Under the pieces are notes generated by a model. The model had not been told where the DNA came from. It saw only the letters and a list, made by a program, of their open reading frames with translations, and did not search any database. Position numbers and translations under genes: made by a program. Positions 1 through 12,457 of a stretch of 64,000 bases of DNA are shown here, piece by piece. Numbering within the stretch: position 1 is the first letter of the stretch; each line of letters starts with the position of its first letter. This DNA comes from Mactromeris polynyma (taxonomy: Eukaryota; Mollusca; Bivalvia; Venerida; Mactridae), in NCBI GenBank assembly GCA_032209605.1, contig JASFXZ010000003.1:28918762-28982761 (forward strand), read 5' to 3'.

Positions 1-150
1 GTGTCCTTCCGCAACCAGTTGACAACTACCCTGCATGAATCAGAGGTGATGGACAAATGACCGTTGCAAACTAGAATCGAACCTGGACCTCCCGTTTGAC
101 ATGCCAGCCCTCTACCTACTGAGCTTACAGGGCGGACTCTACTATATTAT
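1..150 (-). mobile_element. tRNA-derived SINE copy, truncated by window edge
   Basis: The reverse strand of 70-140 reads as a tRNA-like head, with a box A-like TAAGCTCAGTAGG and a box B (GGTTCGATTC, complement of 74-83). Positions 1-60 match the body of other copies here: GCATGAATCAGAGGTG and GGACAAATG recur at about 63558-63585. The anticodon arm pairs poorly, so this is a retroposon head and not a working tRNA gene. The rest of the body lies outside the window. Confidence 0.6.
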
Positions 151-1867
151 ACTACCTAGTATCTTACCCGTTCTTCACGTAACCGAGTCTGTTACATAGA
201 AAATTCTATTTTAATTTCATATATTTCCTTCTGGAGATGAATTAAAAAAAGTATCTATATCATCAGTTACCATGCAACAATAACTTAAAACTTTTACTTT
301 AATAGCATTTACCTTTTGCTCCTGATACAAGTGGCGTTAAATTTCCACATAAAAACACAACATTTAACAATATTCCAAATCGAGACATTTCTACATCTAT
401 GAAGTGTGATAAGGCTTGTCAAATTTCAAGCCGAATGAGGCTAATATAAACGGGAATTAATAGTTGTAGGTATGATATACTTGTAAAACATATTAATCAG
501 TGGAATACGTACGTAATAATAAAACACATTAGTCTGTTTAACAGAATAAATCATGAGGCGTGCCCTGTTAATTGTTTCTTTGTGCAGCTATACTTCATTG
601 TAATTACATTCTTTAACTAAGGTTAGACATTTTTCACAGACTTGCAATGTACGAGAGACCTTAGTGTTAAATAATATAACACATTTATTTTCATATCATG
701 ACTATTCAGGAAAGATTACTCGTGTACATATTTTTGATAATTCGCCCCAAGGTTATGTCCCTTCGAGTGCGAAATTCCGGACTAGCAATACACAATAAAT
801 ACACAATGTATTTATCCGGACAGTAAATTATATTAGACATCAGCATACGGACGTGACATTTATTAGTGATTATTTTGCAACTACTGCGCTGAAAGTTAAT
901 TGTAGTTTTACTGGTGTTACTAACTACCCGCAGCATGGAGTCACCATGACACTGTTGATAAAATCGTCTGGTCAGCAGGTATCCATGTAAATTTACGACT
1001 GCGTCACCGTCATCTCATTAGCAAGACATTTATTTAAGTTTGCAGAACTGTCTTTCACTTGGTAGTTAATTGTACACATTCAACGGATAGATTTGTAACG
1101 GCATTTAAAATCCGGGGTCTAAAATTGGTGTCATCTTTTGATTGAAATATTTATTCGCATCCCGTGGTAAGCGAGACATTATCACTGTTGTATTTGCAAT
1201 TTTCAATCCAGTGGCCGGTATATTTGATATTTGTATTGTTAAGGTTTCCAGCTTTAAAGAGGCCGTGGAACGTTTATTTACATTTGCTTTTAAAATGTAT
1301 CCCTTTTAATTGTGTATGTTTTATACAGGATGTATTGTCACTAGAAGCTAAAACAAAGTGAAACTTCATTGTGGACATATTGTTTTCAATATGTACACGT
1401 GTGTGTTGTCATGGAAATAACTCATATTTCAATTGTCTCAATTCCGTACATATATACAAACGATTAGAAATGCCTATTCAATTTCATATGTGTTGTTTTA
1501 CCACTAACCATCCAGTGGTTTGATTGGTGCACAAGACATCACACATGCATCTATTCAATATGAAGATTTTGACATATTACCTCCAAATTTTATGATATAT
1601 ACTGCTGAAAGTTTGCTAAGCACCAAGAATATCCAAGCACACGTATTACCTTATAAGTGCAATTATAATATTATATTGTTATGAAAATTGTTTGTACTTT
1701 TCATTTAATATTCTCATTTTTGATGTAGGCCAACATTTTACGATTTGTTTGAGTGTTACGTTAGTTTTAAGCTTTTGAGTAGGATATCCACTGACAATAG
1801 AGATTTTTGATAAAATAGCGAATTTTCTAAATTTGCTAAAAAGCTGACGAATCGAACTGGTATGTGA
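151..1867. other. A+T-rich intergenic DNA, no gene seen
   Basis: Short ORFs on both strands have no recognisable domain and no credible splice context. I see no repeat or RNA gene here. Confidence 0.5.
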
Positions 1868-2900
1868 TTAATATCCAGTATGTGACCCGTCGGTGTTAAT
1901 TACAGCGTGGCATCGCCTTCTCATGCTCCCTATCAGGTTCCTGATTGTCCTTTGTGGAATTTTGGTTCCATTATTGGTGAAGCATGGCACCAAGCTCCTG
2001 TTTACTTCTTGGCTGGACTTGTCGGCCCAAAATTTGAACCTGCATCTCATTCCACACATGCTCGATGGGATTGAGGTCAGGGGATCCGGCTGGCCAGTCC
2101 AGACGTGCAATCCCCTCCCTCCTCTGAAGGTACTCTTGCACAGCACGGGCACTACGAGAACGTGCATTATCGGTCATTAGAATGAACCCATCAACCACTG
2201 CAAAAGCATGCAATCTTACCTGGGTATCGATAATCTCATCTCTATACCGCTGGGCAATCAGTGTACCCCTGTCAAGGACAATGAGGTATGTACGTCAATC
2301 CCATCTGATCCCACCCCAGACCATCACGGAGCCGCCTCCATAACGGTCATGCTCAGCAATGTTGGCTGCGTGAAATGTCTCCACTGGCCTTCTCCATACC
2401 CTAGCACGCCTATCTGTATAGTCTATGCAGTACCTGGACTCATCTGTAAATCGGACAGGTCGCCAGTCCTCTCTGGCCCAACCAACATGGACCATGACCC
2501 ACTCATACTGTGCCCGGCGGTGGTTCTGAGACAGTGGAATGTGTAAACATGGACTTCTCGATCGAAGACTACCTTCGTGCAACCTTGTCCGGTTAGTTTG
2601 TGTTGAAACATTGACCCCGGGTGCATTCTGGAGGTCAATGCGAATCTGGGTTGCTGTCGCAAAACGGTTTCTTCGAGCCCGAATTATCAAAACCCGGTCT
2701 TCAGCTGCAGAGGTTGCCCTTTTCTGCCACCATCTTGTCGTCTGACTGGTGTGCCATGCTGTTGAAACCTCGCTCAGGGTCTGGTGATCACAGTATGGTA
2801 CACACTAAGGACTTCACCAACCTGACGATTTGTAGCCCCTTGCTCCAACATCCCTACTGTCCGTCACAGTTCTGCTTCAGATAAATTTCTTCTAATGTTT
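1868..2900 (-). mobile_element. Decayed Tc1-like transposon with transposase remnant
   Basis: The reverse strand encodes a Tc1-family transposase in pieces. From high to low coordinates these are a degraded helix-turn-helix region (about 2890-2730), a block with FTDESR (first catalytic Asp) and YGGGSVMVWGG, then MTDNARSRSA (second Asp), SPDLNPIEHVW (Glu), and a C-terminal tail ending IGSMRRRCHAVIN near 1900. Lesions seen: a frameshift near 2720-2735, an in-frame TGA at 2295-2297 and a frameshift near 1970-2000 before the tail. An intact product would bind the element's terminal inverted repeats and cut and paste it at TA sites. This copy cannot make a full protein. I could not delimit the terminal repeats. 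Confidence 0.85.
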
Positions 2901-3248
2901 GCATTCGCAATATTCATTCATGAAACCAAATGAGTTTGCGTTGAAGTGAAGATTAAATACCCTACACAAGTCGTGTACAAGAATACAGTGCACCAAAACA
3001 CCATGAAATTCGAGGAGTACATGCTTTCCATGACTGTCATGCAAAGTTTGCCCGTCATAAAAGCTTATGTAAAAAAAGGGGACCATCTCAATACATCTCT
3101 GAATCATATCCGAAACAAATATCAATCAATCAAATACAATTTTTACAATGCTGTGTGAACGTTTGGTACTTAGTCGCGGAACACAATCATAGCAACATGA
3201 ATTAATTAGATGTCCAAAAAAAGGATTTGAACCACGAAATTGAACGTA
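2901..3248. other. Spacer between transposon remnant and minisatellite
   Basis: No gene recognised. Part may be untranslated sequence or the outer end of the Tc1-like element, but no inverted-repeat pair was resolved. Confidence 0.3.
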
Positions 3249-3615
3249 TGGTATGTTTGGACACGTGATGGTACCTCGTACACACTCCTATATAGTAATG
3301 TTAGGTATGTTGGGACACGTGATGCTACTACATACACACACCTATATATTAATGCTTGGTTTGTTGGGGCACATGATGGTACCTCGTACACACACCTATA
3401 TATTAATGCTTGGTTTGTTGGGGCACATGATGGTACCTCGTACACACACCTATATATTAATGCTTGGTTTGTAGGGGCACATGATGGTACCTCGTACACA
3501 CACCTATATAGTAATGCTGGGTTTGTTGGGGCACATGATGGTACCTCGTACACACACCTATATACCAATGCTAGGTTTGTTGGGGCACATGATGGTACTT
3601 CATATGAATATGAAG
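3249..3615. repeat. 54-bp minisatellite, about 6.7 units
   Basis: Units begin near 3249, 3303, 3357, 3411, 3465, 3519 and 3573. Each contains GGCACATGATGGTACCTCGT or a close variant, then an ACACAC/TATATA stretch. The outer units are more diverged than the middle ones, as expected from unequal exchange. Because 54 is a multiple of 3 and the unit has no stop in several frames, ORFs of 143 codons (+, 3240-3671) and 183 codons (-, 3206-3757) run through it. These are by-products of the period. The ends grade into unrelated sequence. Confidence 0.9.
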
Positions 3616-3817
3616 TATCATCACGTGATTTTACAAACCTGGCATTACAATATTCGAGGGACGGTGGGTAATCACCCGGACTTTTAGTGATCATGTCTTT
3701 CCACTTTAAACAAAGAGCACGTTTTGTACATGAGCGGAAACTACATTCTTTCGACAAAAATTCGGTCAGTTTCTGACAAGTTTGTATTCACTTTTTGACG
3801 TTATTTATACATGATAG

Positions 3818-4798
3818 GTGTTTCACATTTATCAAATACTGCAGAAAAGGTTTTGGCATGTCTGCATGTCACGTTCTACATTTTACAGCTGGATTACACA
3901 TTTTCGTGAAGGTAGAACTAGCATGTGTGACAATCTTAGGTATGGGAAGCCCTCTGAGGCAGTGACCCCTTCATTGGCTGCAAATGTTGAGGCTTTCGCC
4001 ATGGAAGATCGTCGGGTACCATTGCAGGAGGTAGCCAGTAGGTTAAGCATTGGAAAGGCATCAGCACACAAAATTGTACATGAAAGCCTTGGTATGAGCA
4101 AGGTCAATGCTAAATGGTTGCCGAGACAGTTGACAGAAGACCAAAAGGCATCCAGGTTGACTATAAGAATAACCATTTGAGTCGTTTTAAACATGAAGGA
4201 GATAATTTCTGAAACTGCATTATCACTTGTGATGAAATGTGGGTTCGTTACAACGAACCTGATACAAAATGTCGATCAAATCAGTGAAAACGCGCTGCTT
4301 CTACACCCCAGAAAGGTTTTAACTGTCTCCCTCGGCTGGCAATGTCATGTAAGTTGCCTTCTTGGATGCACGTGGAGTAATACTCACTCATGTCGTGTCA
4401 AAAAGTCAAAGTGTCTGGTACTATCCAGAAGTAATTCTGAGAAAACTCAACGAAAAACTAAAAGAGTTGCGTCCAAGACTAGCACAGAAGCGTCTCATGA
4501 CAACGCCCCCTCCCATACCACTTCGTCTACAGTTGAAATCATCAATTCATTCAAATCGTAATTGTAATCACAACCTACCTATAGCCCTTACCTTGCCTCC
4601 TGTGACTTATATTTGTTTCCAGAACTGAACAAAATGCTTGCTGGAACCGAATATGAGTCTAGGTCGGCTTTGATTTCGAATGTCACACAGTACCTGAGAC
4701 ATAGGTCTACGTCATGGTTTGCAGAAGGAATACAAAAGCTCCCACGAAGATGGCAAAAATTCATAGATGTAAGTGAAGAATACTTTGAAAAAGAGTAG
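3818..4798 (+). mobile_element. Decayed mariner-family transposon
   Basis: The forward strand carries a mariner transposase broken into several frames. At 3860-4170 the N-terminal DNA-binding half is recognisable (MSRSTFYSW, HFREGRTS, GKPSEAVTPS, MEDRRVPLQEVASRLSI, KIVHESLGMSK). Frames then shift through 4190-4600, with ITCDEMW-like and HDNAPSHT-like (second catalytic Asp) pieces. The last block, 4610-4798, holds a diverged SPDLAPxDY segment and the tail KFIDVSEEYFEKE before a TAG. Intact mariner is about 345 residues with a DD34D triad. This copy has several frameshifts and stops and is inactive. Terminal repeats were not found. Confidence 0.85.
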
Positions 4799-5818
4799 AA
4801 AGATTGTCCCTCGTATATCTATAACTTTATTGCACACGTATGAAAGTTCTTATACAAGAATTGCTATTAACGACGTCTTTATTCAGTTCCATGCAACCAC
4901 AATGTAAAACGGTTGGAGTTTTATCTGAATGTATATTTTGAGTTCAACAATCTCTCTTGACTTGAATTTATTTGTTGGTATCTCGATTCGTGTATATTCA
5001 CACAAATTACGATATATCTGTACGCATTAATCTATCTGACCAATATCCATAGAATGAACTCAGGAGAGGAGGCGGTACAGCTGGTTGAGATGATTCACAA
5101 GTAGTATACAAAATATTGGCGTACTTCAGAATAGAGTGGAAATTCAACAACTAGTTAATATGATGCGGTTGTGTAAATATGAAGAGATAACAGTGAAGAC
5201 TTTACCACGGAGTTCCGACAAACTTTTAAGGTGGATTAAAACCTAACTTGAGACATGTCATATACAATTATAATCATGCCAAATTATAAATTTTGTGGTA
5301 AAACATTTAATTTCAGATTTTTTGAATTCACAGGTATTGTATGGGTAAACATGATTAGTGAAATTTCTATTTAACAGAAAATGTCATTCTGATAACTTAC
5401 TTTATTTTATTTAATCTTTTCACATTGACATATAGTAATCGTATTGACGTCGAATTAATTTTCTGGATTAACACGTAGCTGTTGTTTGATTTACATTTTT
5501 GGCAAATTGAATATATTTACTTTGCAACACATTATGTATGAGAAACCTTATCTTCGTAGAGTATTAATTACATGTTTGAAAAATGGTTAATTCTGTTGTT
5601 CAATGTAGGTTATTTTTGTCATCAATTAATTAAAAACGAGTTTTCCTCTAACCTCGAGAGGAAAGGAGACAAGCATTGACCTGAGCTTGAATGAATATTG
5701 TATATTAGAGGCAAATAGCTGACGTTAAATCTAAAAAAAAAACTTTTGAAAGATCCCCTTGAGAAAAGCGACATACTACAAATAACCAGCAAGGACCAGG
5801 AATCCCAACACTAGTAAA
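4799..5818. other. Intergenic DNA, no feature recognised
   Basis: A+T-rich sequence with no coherent reading frame. I see nothing specific here. Confidence 0.4.
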
Positions 5819-5899
5819 TCAGAGTGATGGGTGACGAACGTCAAGTCAGAGTGTTGTGTGACGAACGTCAAGTCAGAGTGTTGTGTGACGAACGTCAAT
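5819..5899. repeat. 27-bp tandem triplication
   Basis: Three direct copies start at 5819, 5846 and 5873, each beginning TCAGAGTG and containing GTGACGAACGTCAA. The second and third are nearly identical; the first has ATGG in place of TTGT. The surrounding 79-codon reverse ORF repeats SDLTFVTQH simply because 27 is divisible by 3. Confidence 0.9.
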
Positions 5900-6454
5900 G
5901 CTCTTGACCATTTATTTAAAATAACCACAAACGCATATCTATGATCATTATATAATGTTCCCTCTTTTACCAAAGTGATATTCTTGCCTGTCACATACAA
6001 TATTTCTTCCGACACATTTTGCTACGACACGAACGGACACAAACGTGTTCGGTCACATACGTTTCACTCCCTCAGATTTAACAGCTTTGTGATTTTAAAA
6101 CCAGCCATGGGGTAACTATAAAAATTCTTAAAATATGAATATACATGTATATATATAATATGTTGGTATATTGAACCTTTTGCTTTAAAATCATGGATTT
6201 GGTTCCTTATTACTTTTTTGCAGTGAATTTCAAAAGTTTACCAAATTTGTATCCAGTATCAAAAGGATATCTCATCGTGTTTCATTTACCAAGGGATCCA
6301 TTATTCATATGGCACTGCAGTGCCAAGCATCAGGTGGAATAATCGAAACCCAGTTGAGGCGTATGTTCTATGTGGCAAGTTTGCTGTAGATAAATACACC
6401 CAAGGTCATTAGTCCTCTACCTCTAATTGATGTGAGGGAGCTGTCAGTTGTTGA
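5900..6454. other. Intergenic DNA, no feature recognised
   Basis: No gene or repeat seen apart from short TA-rich runs near 6146-6160. Confidence 0.35.
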
Positions 6455-6555
6455 TGAAAGAACAGGTTGGCACTGGTTGGTAACGCAGAAACACCGGTTA
6501 GGTCAACTGACAGCTGTACATAACTGAAATACTGTTGACAAACTGTGTGGCACTC
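6455..6555 (+). mobile_element. SINE body fragment (same family as 25965-26245)
   Basis: In order on the + strand the segment holds AACAGGTTGGCACTGGTTGG, CACCGGTTAGGTCAACTGAC and GTACATAACTGAAATACTG. This is the reverse-complement order of the body of the full copy at 25985-26095. No tRNA-like head is visible upstream, so the copy is 5'-truncated or eroded. Confidence 0.6.
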
Positions 6556-8129
6556 GAGCATAAGAACCTTCACATTTTTATCTAGATTACAAATATTAAA
6601 GTCTCCCCCAAGTATCCATCAGACACGTGTCCTAGTCCTTACTCTTATATATCGGCTGCGTTGTGTGATATATCTGTAACTGTATTGTGTTCAGTTTAAG
6701 TTAACTTATCATTGATATCGCGTTCTGTACATATCAAAGTTTCCTAAATATGAGGCGTTTGAATTTAAAGATACATTAGATGGGGAACACAGGAAACAGA
6801 ATATATCATGATATATGTTTTCGCATAAAGGGTTGAAAGCAATACATGTCTATCAATTTGTTAAGTTACGCAATAGATTAGATTCACTTCCACCCCTCGA
6901 CAATCTCTGCCAAGTAAGTATGTTCAACATCGTAACCTTTGTGCTCGCGGACGCCTTCAACCAATTGTTTTATCAATCTTTTGGTGAGGTGAACTATCGT
7001 ACTTGCACCCCCTCCCCGTGTGTTTGGGGACATCGATTTCACTAGACGACATCTTCAATTATGGTTTAAATCAGTTGTGAACATGTCATGAGAGTGTCTC
7101 CAAAATAAATGATCGTCTTAAATATGTGTACATTATCATACCAGTGACATTTTTTCATAAATTTGCAGATAATAAGCCCGATTACTTCAACCTTGTCAAG
7201 AATAAAATTATCAACAAAAACTAAAAATTAAATTATTTTGCTTACTATGAAATGATGCAGAATTCACCTACCCCGGAGGCTTAGCCAGTTATATACACTA
7301 TCAGAGTACTAATGACAAATTATTTTGTATAACCATCATGTTTTCCGTCATTCATTCTCTATCTAGGCGTCAATTGTATTTTTGCTAGGTAATTATCATG
7401 ATTTATGAACATTGATGTTTCTTTTGAATATTAAATAAATATATAAATCATTATTAAATCACCTTTTACACCCTACGATGTCTTCGTAAAATCACTCGAC
7501 ATTTGTAATTAATCATTTTCGCTTAATTCGTGTCTTTAATCCTTTAATAGTTTTGTCAAATGGCGCGGAACCATCTTTAAAATCCGGCTCTAATATGGTT
7601 AAGACAGTCACTGAATGATCTCGCGGTGAAAAGTGTCTGATTTTAATGCTATTGAATTACTAAATTGATCTGTTTATTTTTTTTCTCTGATTTGAAAAAA
7701 GTAATTTAGTGATAAAGGAGATATGTGTATTTATTAACCTCGTTTAATTTACGCATGCGTACTAGTACATGTACAGCTAAATGGTTTGTTATTTTGTTTG
7801 TATATTCGTATAATTCATTATTTCATTCTTTGGCGAGTCCTAATACTTTAAAGTTGCCATACGCGCCGTCAGCAACATGTCGATCTGCTGCTTTGCAAGC
7901 ATCATAATGCTATTTTGTGCAAATAGGTCGCCATTTAAACTCTTCTAGAAAACCGTATGTTTTAAGTTATTTTAAACAAAATATGTAATAAATAGATTAA
8001 TTATGTTAGGAGACATTAACAACATACAATAAGCAACAATCCGAAACATTAAATGACAACATACAATATTAAAGTTACCAACCAGTTTTGTCTCTATCAA
8101 AAACGGAAGGCATTGCCATTTTTGATCGT
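6556..8129. other. Upstream intergenic DNA of Uncx
   Basis: No gene seen. A slightly less A+T-rich stretch at 7560-7650 and a CGCATGCG palindrome near 7752 stand out, but neither can be assigned a role. Confidence 0.35.
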
Positions 8130-8623
8130 CTGATTTCCGATTGGCTGGCGCGCTATTAACAAGTATAGCGTCTGAATGGAGATTTCATGTATCGAATTTT
8201 CCCTTTTGTACAGCACCCATTGACAACTGTCAATTTCAACAACTTGTGCTCAATACAAATAATACTAAATAGCTAAAATGCTTGCCTGATTTAATGACAT
8301 GTTATAACGTTATGGATAATATGTTGTAATAAATGAAGTGAACATTCGGTATGCTAGACTCACACAAAGATGATGAAGTTTGATAGTTTGACGCAAATAT
8401 AAAATCACACAAGGAGGAAGGTGGGAAGCGACTTGTAAATTTTCGAATGAAAAACTTTATAAAGATTTTACGTGATAAGGCGTCAGAGGGATTGTGCATT
8501 TGCTGAATATAATTAAAATATACCGTGCATAAAGTGAAAGTAATTTATAAGATACGACAGAAAATTGAAATAAAAATCTTTGGATAATTTGCTTCCTGCG
8601 GAATAAACGCACGTTTGAAAACA
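8130..8623 (+). promoter_or_regulatory. Uncx: Candidate Uncx promoter and 5' UTR
   Basis: This is the 490 bp before the Uncx start codon. It holds an inverted CCAAT box (ATTGG followed by CTGGCGCGC) near 8140-8153 and a TATAAA at 8458-8463, which would place a start site near 8486-8490 and leave a 5' UTR of about 135 bases. No upstream coding exon is needed because exon 1 opens with its own ATG. The transcription start is inferred only; a non-coding first exon further upstream is possible. Confidence 0.35.
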
Positions 8624-8933
8624 ATGAGTAATCCAATGGGATTCTTGCAACAACAACAACAACAACGTTTTAATTATGGATTACAACAACTACGGTACTT
8701 TCATCCATTGGCGGGATATTCGCATCTACTGGATCCTTTTACTATCGCTCAACTATCTTTAGGAAAGAATCAACACTTCCATAGTGGGTATCTGAATACA
8801 CTTACTTCTTTGAGTTCGTTGGTTTCTAATGGAGATGTTACATCAAATGGCTTCGGCGGCAACAGACCTGTCCAAGAAATGTCGCCGAAAAGTGATCCGC
8901 TGTCAGATTTAGGAACCAGGCAGCATGAACAAG
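8624..8933 (+). CDS. Uncx: Uncx homeobox gene, coding exon 1 (N-terminal region)
   Basis: Encodes residues 1-103 plus the first base of codon 104 of an Unc-4/UNCX-type transcription factor. I chose ATG at 8624; a TTG in the same frame at 8615 is not needed. A CAA-rich run gives six Gln at residues 9-14. Residues 38-46 (PFTIAQLSL) resemble an eh1 Groucho-binding motif in the place where vertebrate UNCX has FSIDGLL, but lack the last Leu. The exon ends at CAAG|GTAAAC, a strong donor in phase 1, which restores an Asp codon (G|AT) with exon 2. Assignment to the same gene rests on matching phase, order, distance and the family's three-exon layout. The N terminus itself is poorly conserved, so an RNA read should confirm it. 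Confidence 0.75.
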
Positions 8934-11900
8934 GTAAACTTGCGAATTAAGAATTTGTTATAAGTAGTATTACACAATTTCATGAAATAACTTTTGTTAA
9001 GTTCATCCTGCATGTACTGGTATAAATAAACAATGCATAGTAGTAATCTTTATCATGCATATGGTAATTTCATATTTATTTCCGTATATTCTGTCCCAAC
9101 GGATTTGTCCTAGAGAAATACAAGTATGTTTCCATTGTGATGCAATCCTTGTGAAGACAATTATCTGTGTGATCGTGTTTTACTTCGTGAATGAAATACG
9201 CTAAATGTGTGTCGGCGGACATTGATAGGAAACCTAATGTGTGCAAAATCTGCATTTTACGGAATTGTGATCACTTCAATTGTTCACGCCTATAATATCT
9301 TGTCTCTGTGTACATAATACATGTAGTTTGTATTCTGCGTCTTTTCAAATGAAACATATGGGAGTATTATAAACAACGTAAATTATGGAAAATACCCCAA
9401 AACAATTAGCGACATAAATATTAGTTAAGAAATATAATTGCAATAAAATACGTAACAATCGGTCATTGTCGGAATTAGCAAAAGTATCCGTGTATGCAAT
9501 ACAAATGAGTTTCTAATCACGTGATTAAATTATGTTTCATATTTTATTCATCTAAAGAATTGAATACTATTTATTAAAACAATATATTATACTATGACCC
9601 TGTTCTACCTCCTATATATATATTAACAATTAATTGTTATTTAATATGAGATGCTTATCGCACTATCACAATTGAAGGTTGTTGAAAATTATGAAATTAA
9701 TATTAATTAAACAATCGATCATAATTGATCTCTAACATTGCTCGTCTTTTTTCAGTTAAGAAATATGTTGTAGTCAGTTATTAGTTTTTGTTAACGCTGA
9801 ATTTTGATTCTTACATATTTTAATTGTTTGATTGAGTGACGAATTTCTAATGTGATAAAGTAGCAATTAGTGTGACATTTAATTACATGCATATTTAATG
9901 ACAGATCTCGTGGAGGAATTATTCTATCTGAATAAGGTATATCAGTCATAATGTTAACTCAGTATTCAGTGAACATTACAGTATGTAAATCGGCAGTGCT
10001 GATTGACGACAATTTAGATATAAATCCGTGATTTTTATAACTCTTCTAATATATGTTTCAATCGTATGAAAAATTAATTAAATTTTCTGTGTAGATGACA
10101 TAAATAAGTAAGACCAATCATGAAAAATGCAAACCTTTTTTAATTAATGAATTATACAGTTCAATTAATTATATTTTAATAGTGGTTTTTGTATTTCGAA
10201 CGGTTCATAAAGGAATGTACGAATATGCTTTGATTTTGTTTTATTTTTGTATTTTTCGTAATTATTTTTCTCAATATCAAAATACGATATTGTCTGGTGA
10301 TTAATGTATACACTGAAAAACTTGTCTAATTGGTCATCTCATATTAATGCTATATAGAAAATATGTTTATCCATTAGACCGTTACCAGGTGGTACCTCTC
10401 GTCAATCCATCCCTCTATTGTTTTGTTACCTACTTTAATAATGCAAACTCATCCTAACAAAATATTTAATGTTAACTTGACCAGAACTAACCAAATTATA
10501 ATTATACAATAACAACAATAAATGTCATAACCCCATGTTGTAACATGTGTACCTGGGTGTAATAAAGATATGTTCTGTTCTGTTATGTTCTGTTCTGGTT
10601 AACAGACAGTAGTTCATTTGGCCATTTATATCATGGGTCGATGCTGATCACAGCACAGTTCGTGGAGTTTATTATTCATTTCATTAAATACGACGATATA
10701 ACCGTGACCGATTAGGGGAAATATTTGAGTGTTTATAGTTCTGTCACTACTTTAAAGCAGTAATATTCAAATATAAGAGTGTATGTATAGTATATGATTT
10801 AAATACTCTGAAAAGGATATGTCGCTTCCTGTATCAAATTTATCACTGATAGCAAAGTGAATATCTTCATATTCGTACTCGTGTTCTTTGTTTGAGATAA
10901 TTCTAAATGATAATACAGTATATTTTGTCAAGTTATCACGACTTTCTCCGTAAGCGTTCCTAGTTGTTTCTCATCTGTATCGTTCACTATATTCTGGACC
11001 AGTTTGTTTAAATCATATTGAATATGTTATATTTGTTTTTGTATGACGATGTACAATTCTGTTCTATTCTATTTTTGTACCGTAGAAAAAAGAACAACAC
11101 TGGAATAAAATGTAAATAATTTCGAGAATAATAGAAACTGATACTGATGACAACCAACAACTTTCACATACTTGCACAACACCATTATAACCATATTTAC
11201 ATTATTAGAAACATAATATTCATTATAACAAAGTTTGAAAATGAAATAAACTTTAGACAAGATATTTGTCAGCGTAACGTTAAGCAAACTCGACATTCTA
11301 GTTGAAACACGTTAAAGGTTGTTATATTTATTTATAAATAAAAGTGACTTCAATCGAAATCAGTTCAATTCTTATCATAATTATTATTAAATTGAACATT
11401 CAAGACATGGTAACCTTATTTTAGTTTGACGCTTAATTAGCTGCATACAATCTTCATAAACGCATTCAGCTCACTAGATGAGCATTAATATAATAAGTGT
11501 TACTAATACATATCGATTTAATTGCATTTAATGACTAAGTAAGCAAAGATACATCGTTAAAATTCTCGTACCAAAGCTCATATTACCATTAAGTGTTTTG
11601 ACGAAATTGTCCATTTCAGAAAAACAAGGATATATGATTCATAATTATGTACTTAAGTAACGATATTATTTCGGTAAATATTTGCTTCATTCAAATAAAA
11701 CGAATTAAATTTCAATTTTCATCAATTTTCTTGTCGTTGGATTGGTCTTGGTGGTGTTGGACGTTTTAAAAATATGTTCATTAAAACTCACACATGGTTA
11801 TTTTAATATTTTTAATTGAATATCCAATGTCATCTTTCCAATAAAACGAATTAGTGATAATTGCTCTATGAAACTAAATACTTAGTTTATATATAGTTAA

Positions 11901-12284
11901 TTGAATTGATTGAAAGATATTGAAATATTTGCGCAAGACAAGTTAAAGGAAAATTGTGGAATGTTTCTGCTTCAATTAATTCGTTTAAATTGTATCTCTT
12001 TCATTCCCATTTATAAAATTGTATATTTACATACAATTACATGACATAATTAACAGCACACAATGTTTTCATCAATATCTATACAACACAGTAAATTGTC
12101 CGTCCTAAATTGCATGGTATCAATTATATAATCAGCAGTTGTACAAGTAATCGAAATTAAATTAAGTCAGTGTAGGTCCGACTATTGCAACGTGTTTCTC
12201 ATTCAAAATTCCAAAGCGTATTCACTCACACAAGTATGAATATTAACACAGTATAGTTAGCATTTCTATATTTGGTCATTTTAG
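8934..12284 (+). other. Uncx: Uncx intron 1 (3351 bp)
   Basis: GT at 8934 to AG at 12283-12284, the acceptor preceded by a T-rich tract. Very A+T-rich. It holds a retroposon-like 3' tail (10500-10600) and otherwise only short homopolymer and TA runs. I found no further exon inside. Confidence 0.7.
10500..10600 (+). mobile_element. Probable LINE-type 3' tail with microsatellite end
   Basis: The string TACCTGGGTGTAATAAAGAT is followed by repeats of ATGTTCTGTTCTG. A short 3' end with AATAAA running into a simple-repeat tail is typical of severely 5'-truncated non-LTR retrotransposons. No reverse transcriptase sequence is present. A degenerate relative may lie at 11043-11080. Confidence 0.4.
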
Positions 12285-12457
12285 ATATTTACGATGAAAG
12301 AGACGATCAATCTGGTAAAAGACGAAGAACACGAACGAATTTTACAAGTTGGCAATTAGAGGAGTTAGAACGTTCTTTCAATAGCAGTCACTATCCGGAT
12401 GTGTTTATGAGAGAAGCTATTGCTATGAGGCTTGACCTCGTAGAATCAAGAGTTCAG
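12285..12457 (+). CDS. Uncx: Uncx homeobox gene, coding exon 2 (homeodomain, first 46 residues)
   Basis: Encodes residues 104-161. After a short acidic lead (DIYDERDDQ), the homeodomain starts at residue 116 (RRRTRTNF) and runs through helices 1 and 2 to VESRVQ (homeodomain position 46). Family-specific strings are [31 protein letters not shown] and VESRVQ, close to UNCX/Unc-4 across Bilateria. Acceptor TTTTAG|AT and donor CAG|GTTAGT fit consensus. The 46/47 split is the classic intron site of paired-like homeobox genes. An apparent 119-codon ORF continuing past the donor to 12631 is intron read-through. A homeodomain is a three-helix DNA-binding domain that reads TAAT-type sites in the nucleus. 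Confidence 0.95.

Noticed and set aside
1893..2546. Forward-strand ORFs of 95 and 112 codons
   Set aside because: Antisense shadows of the Tc1-like transposase.
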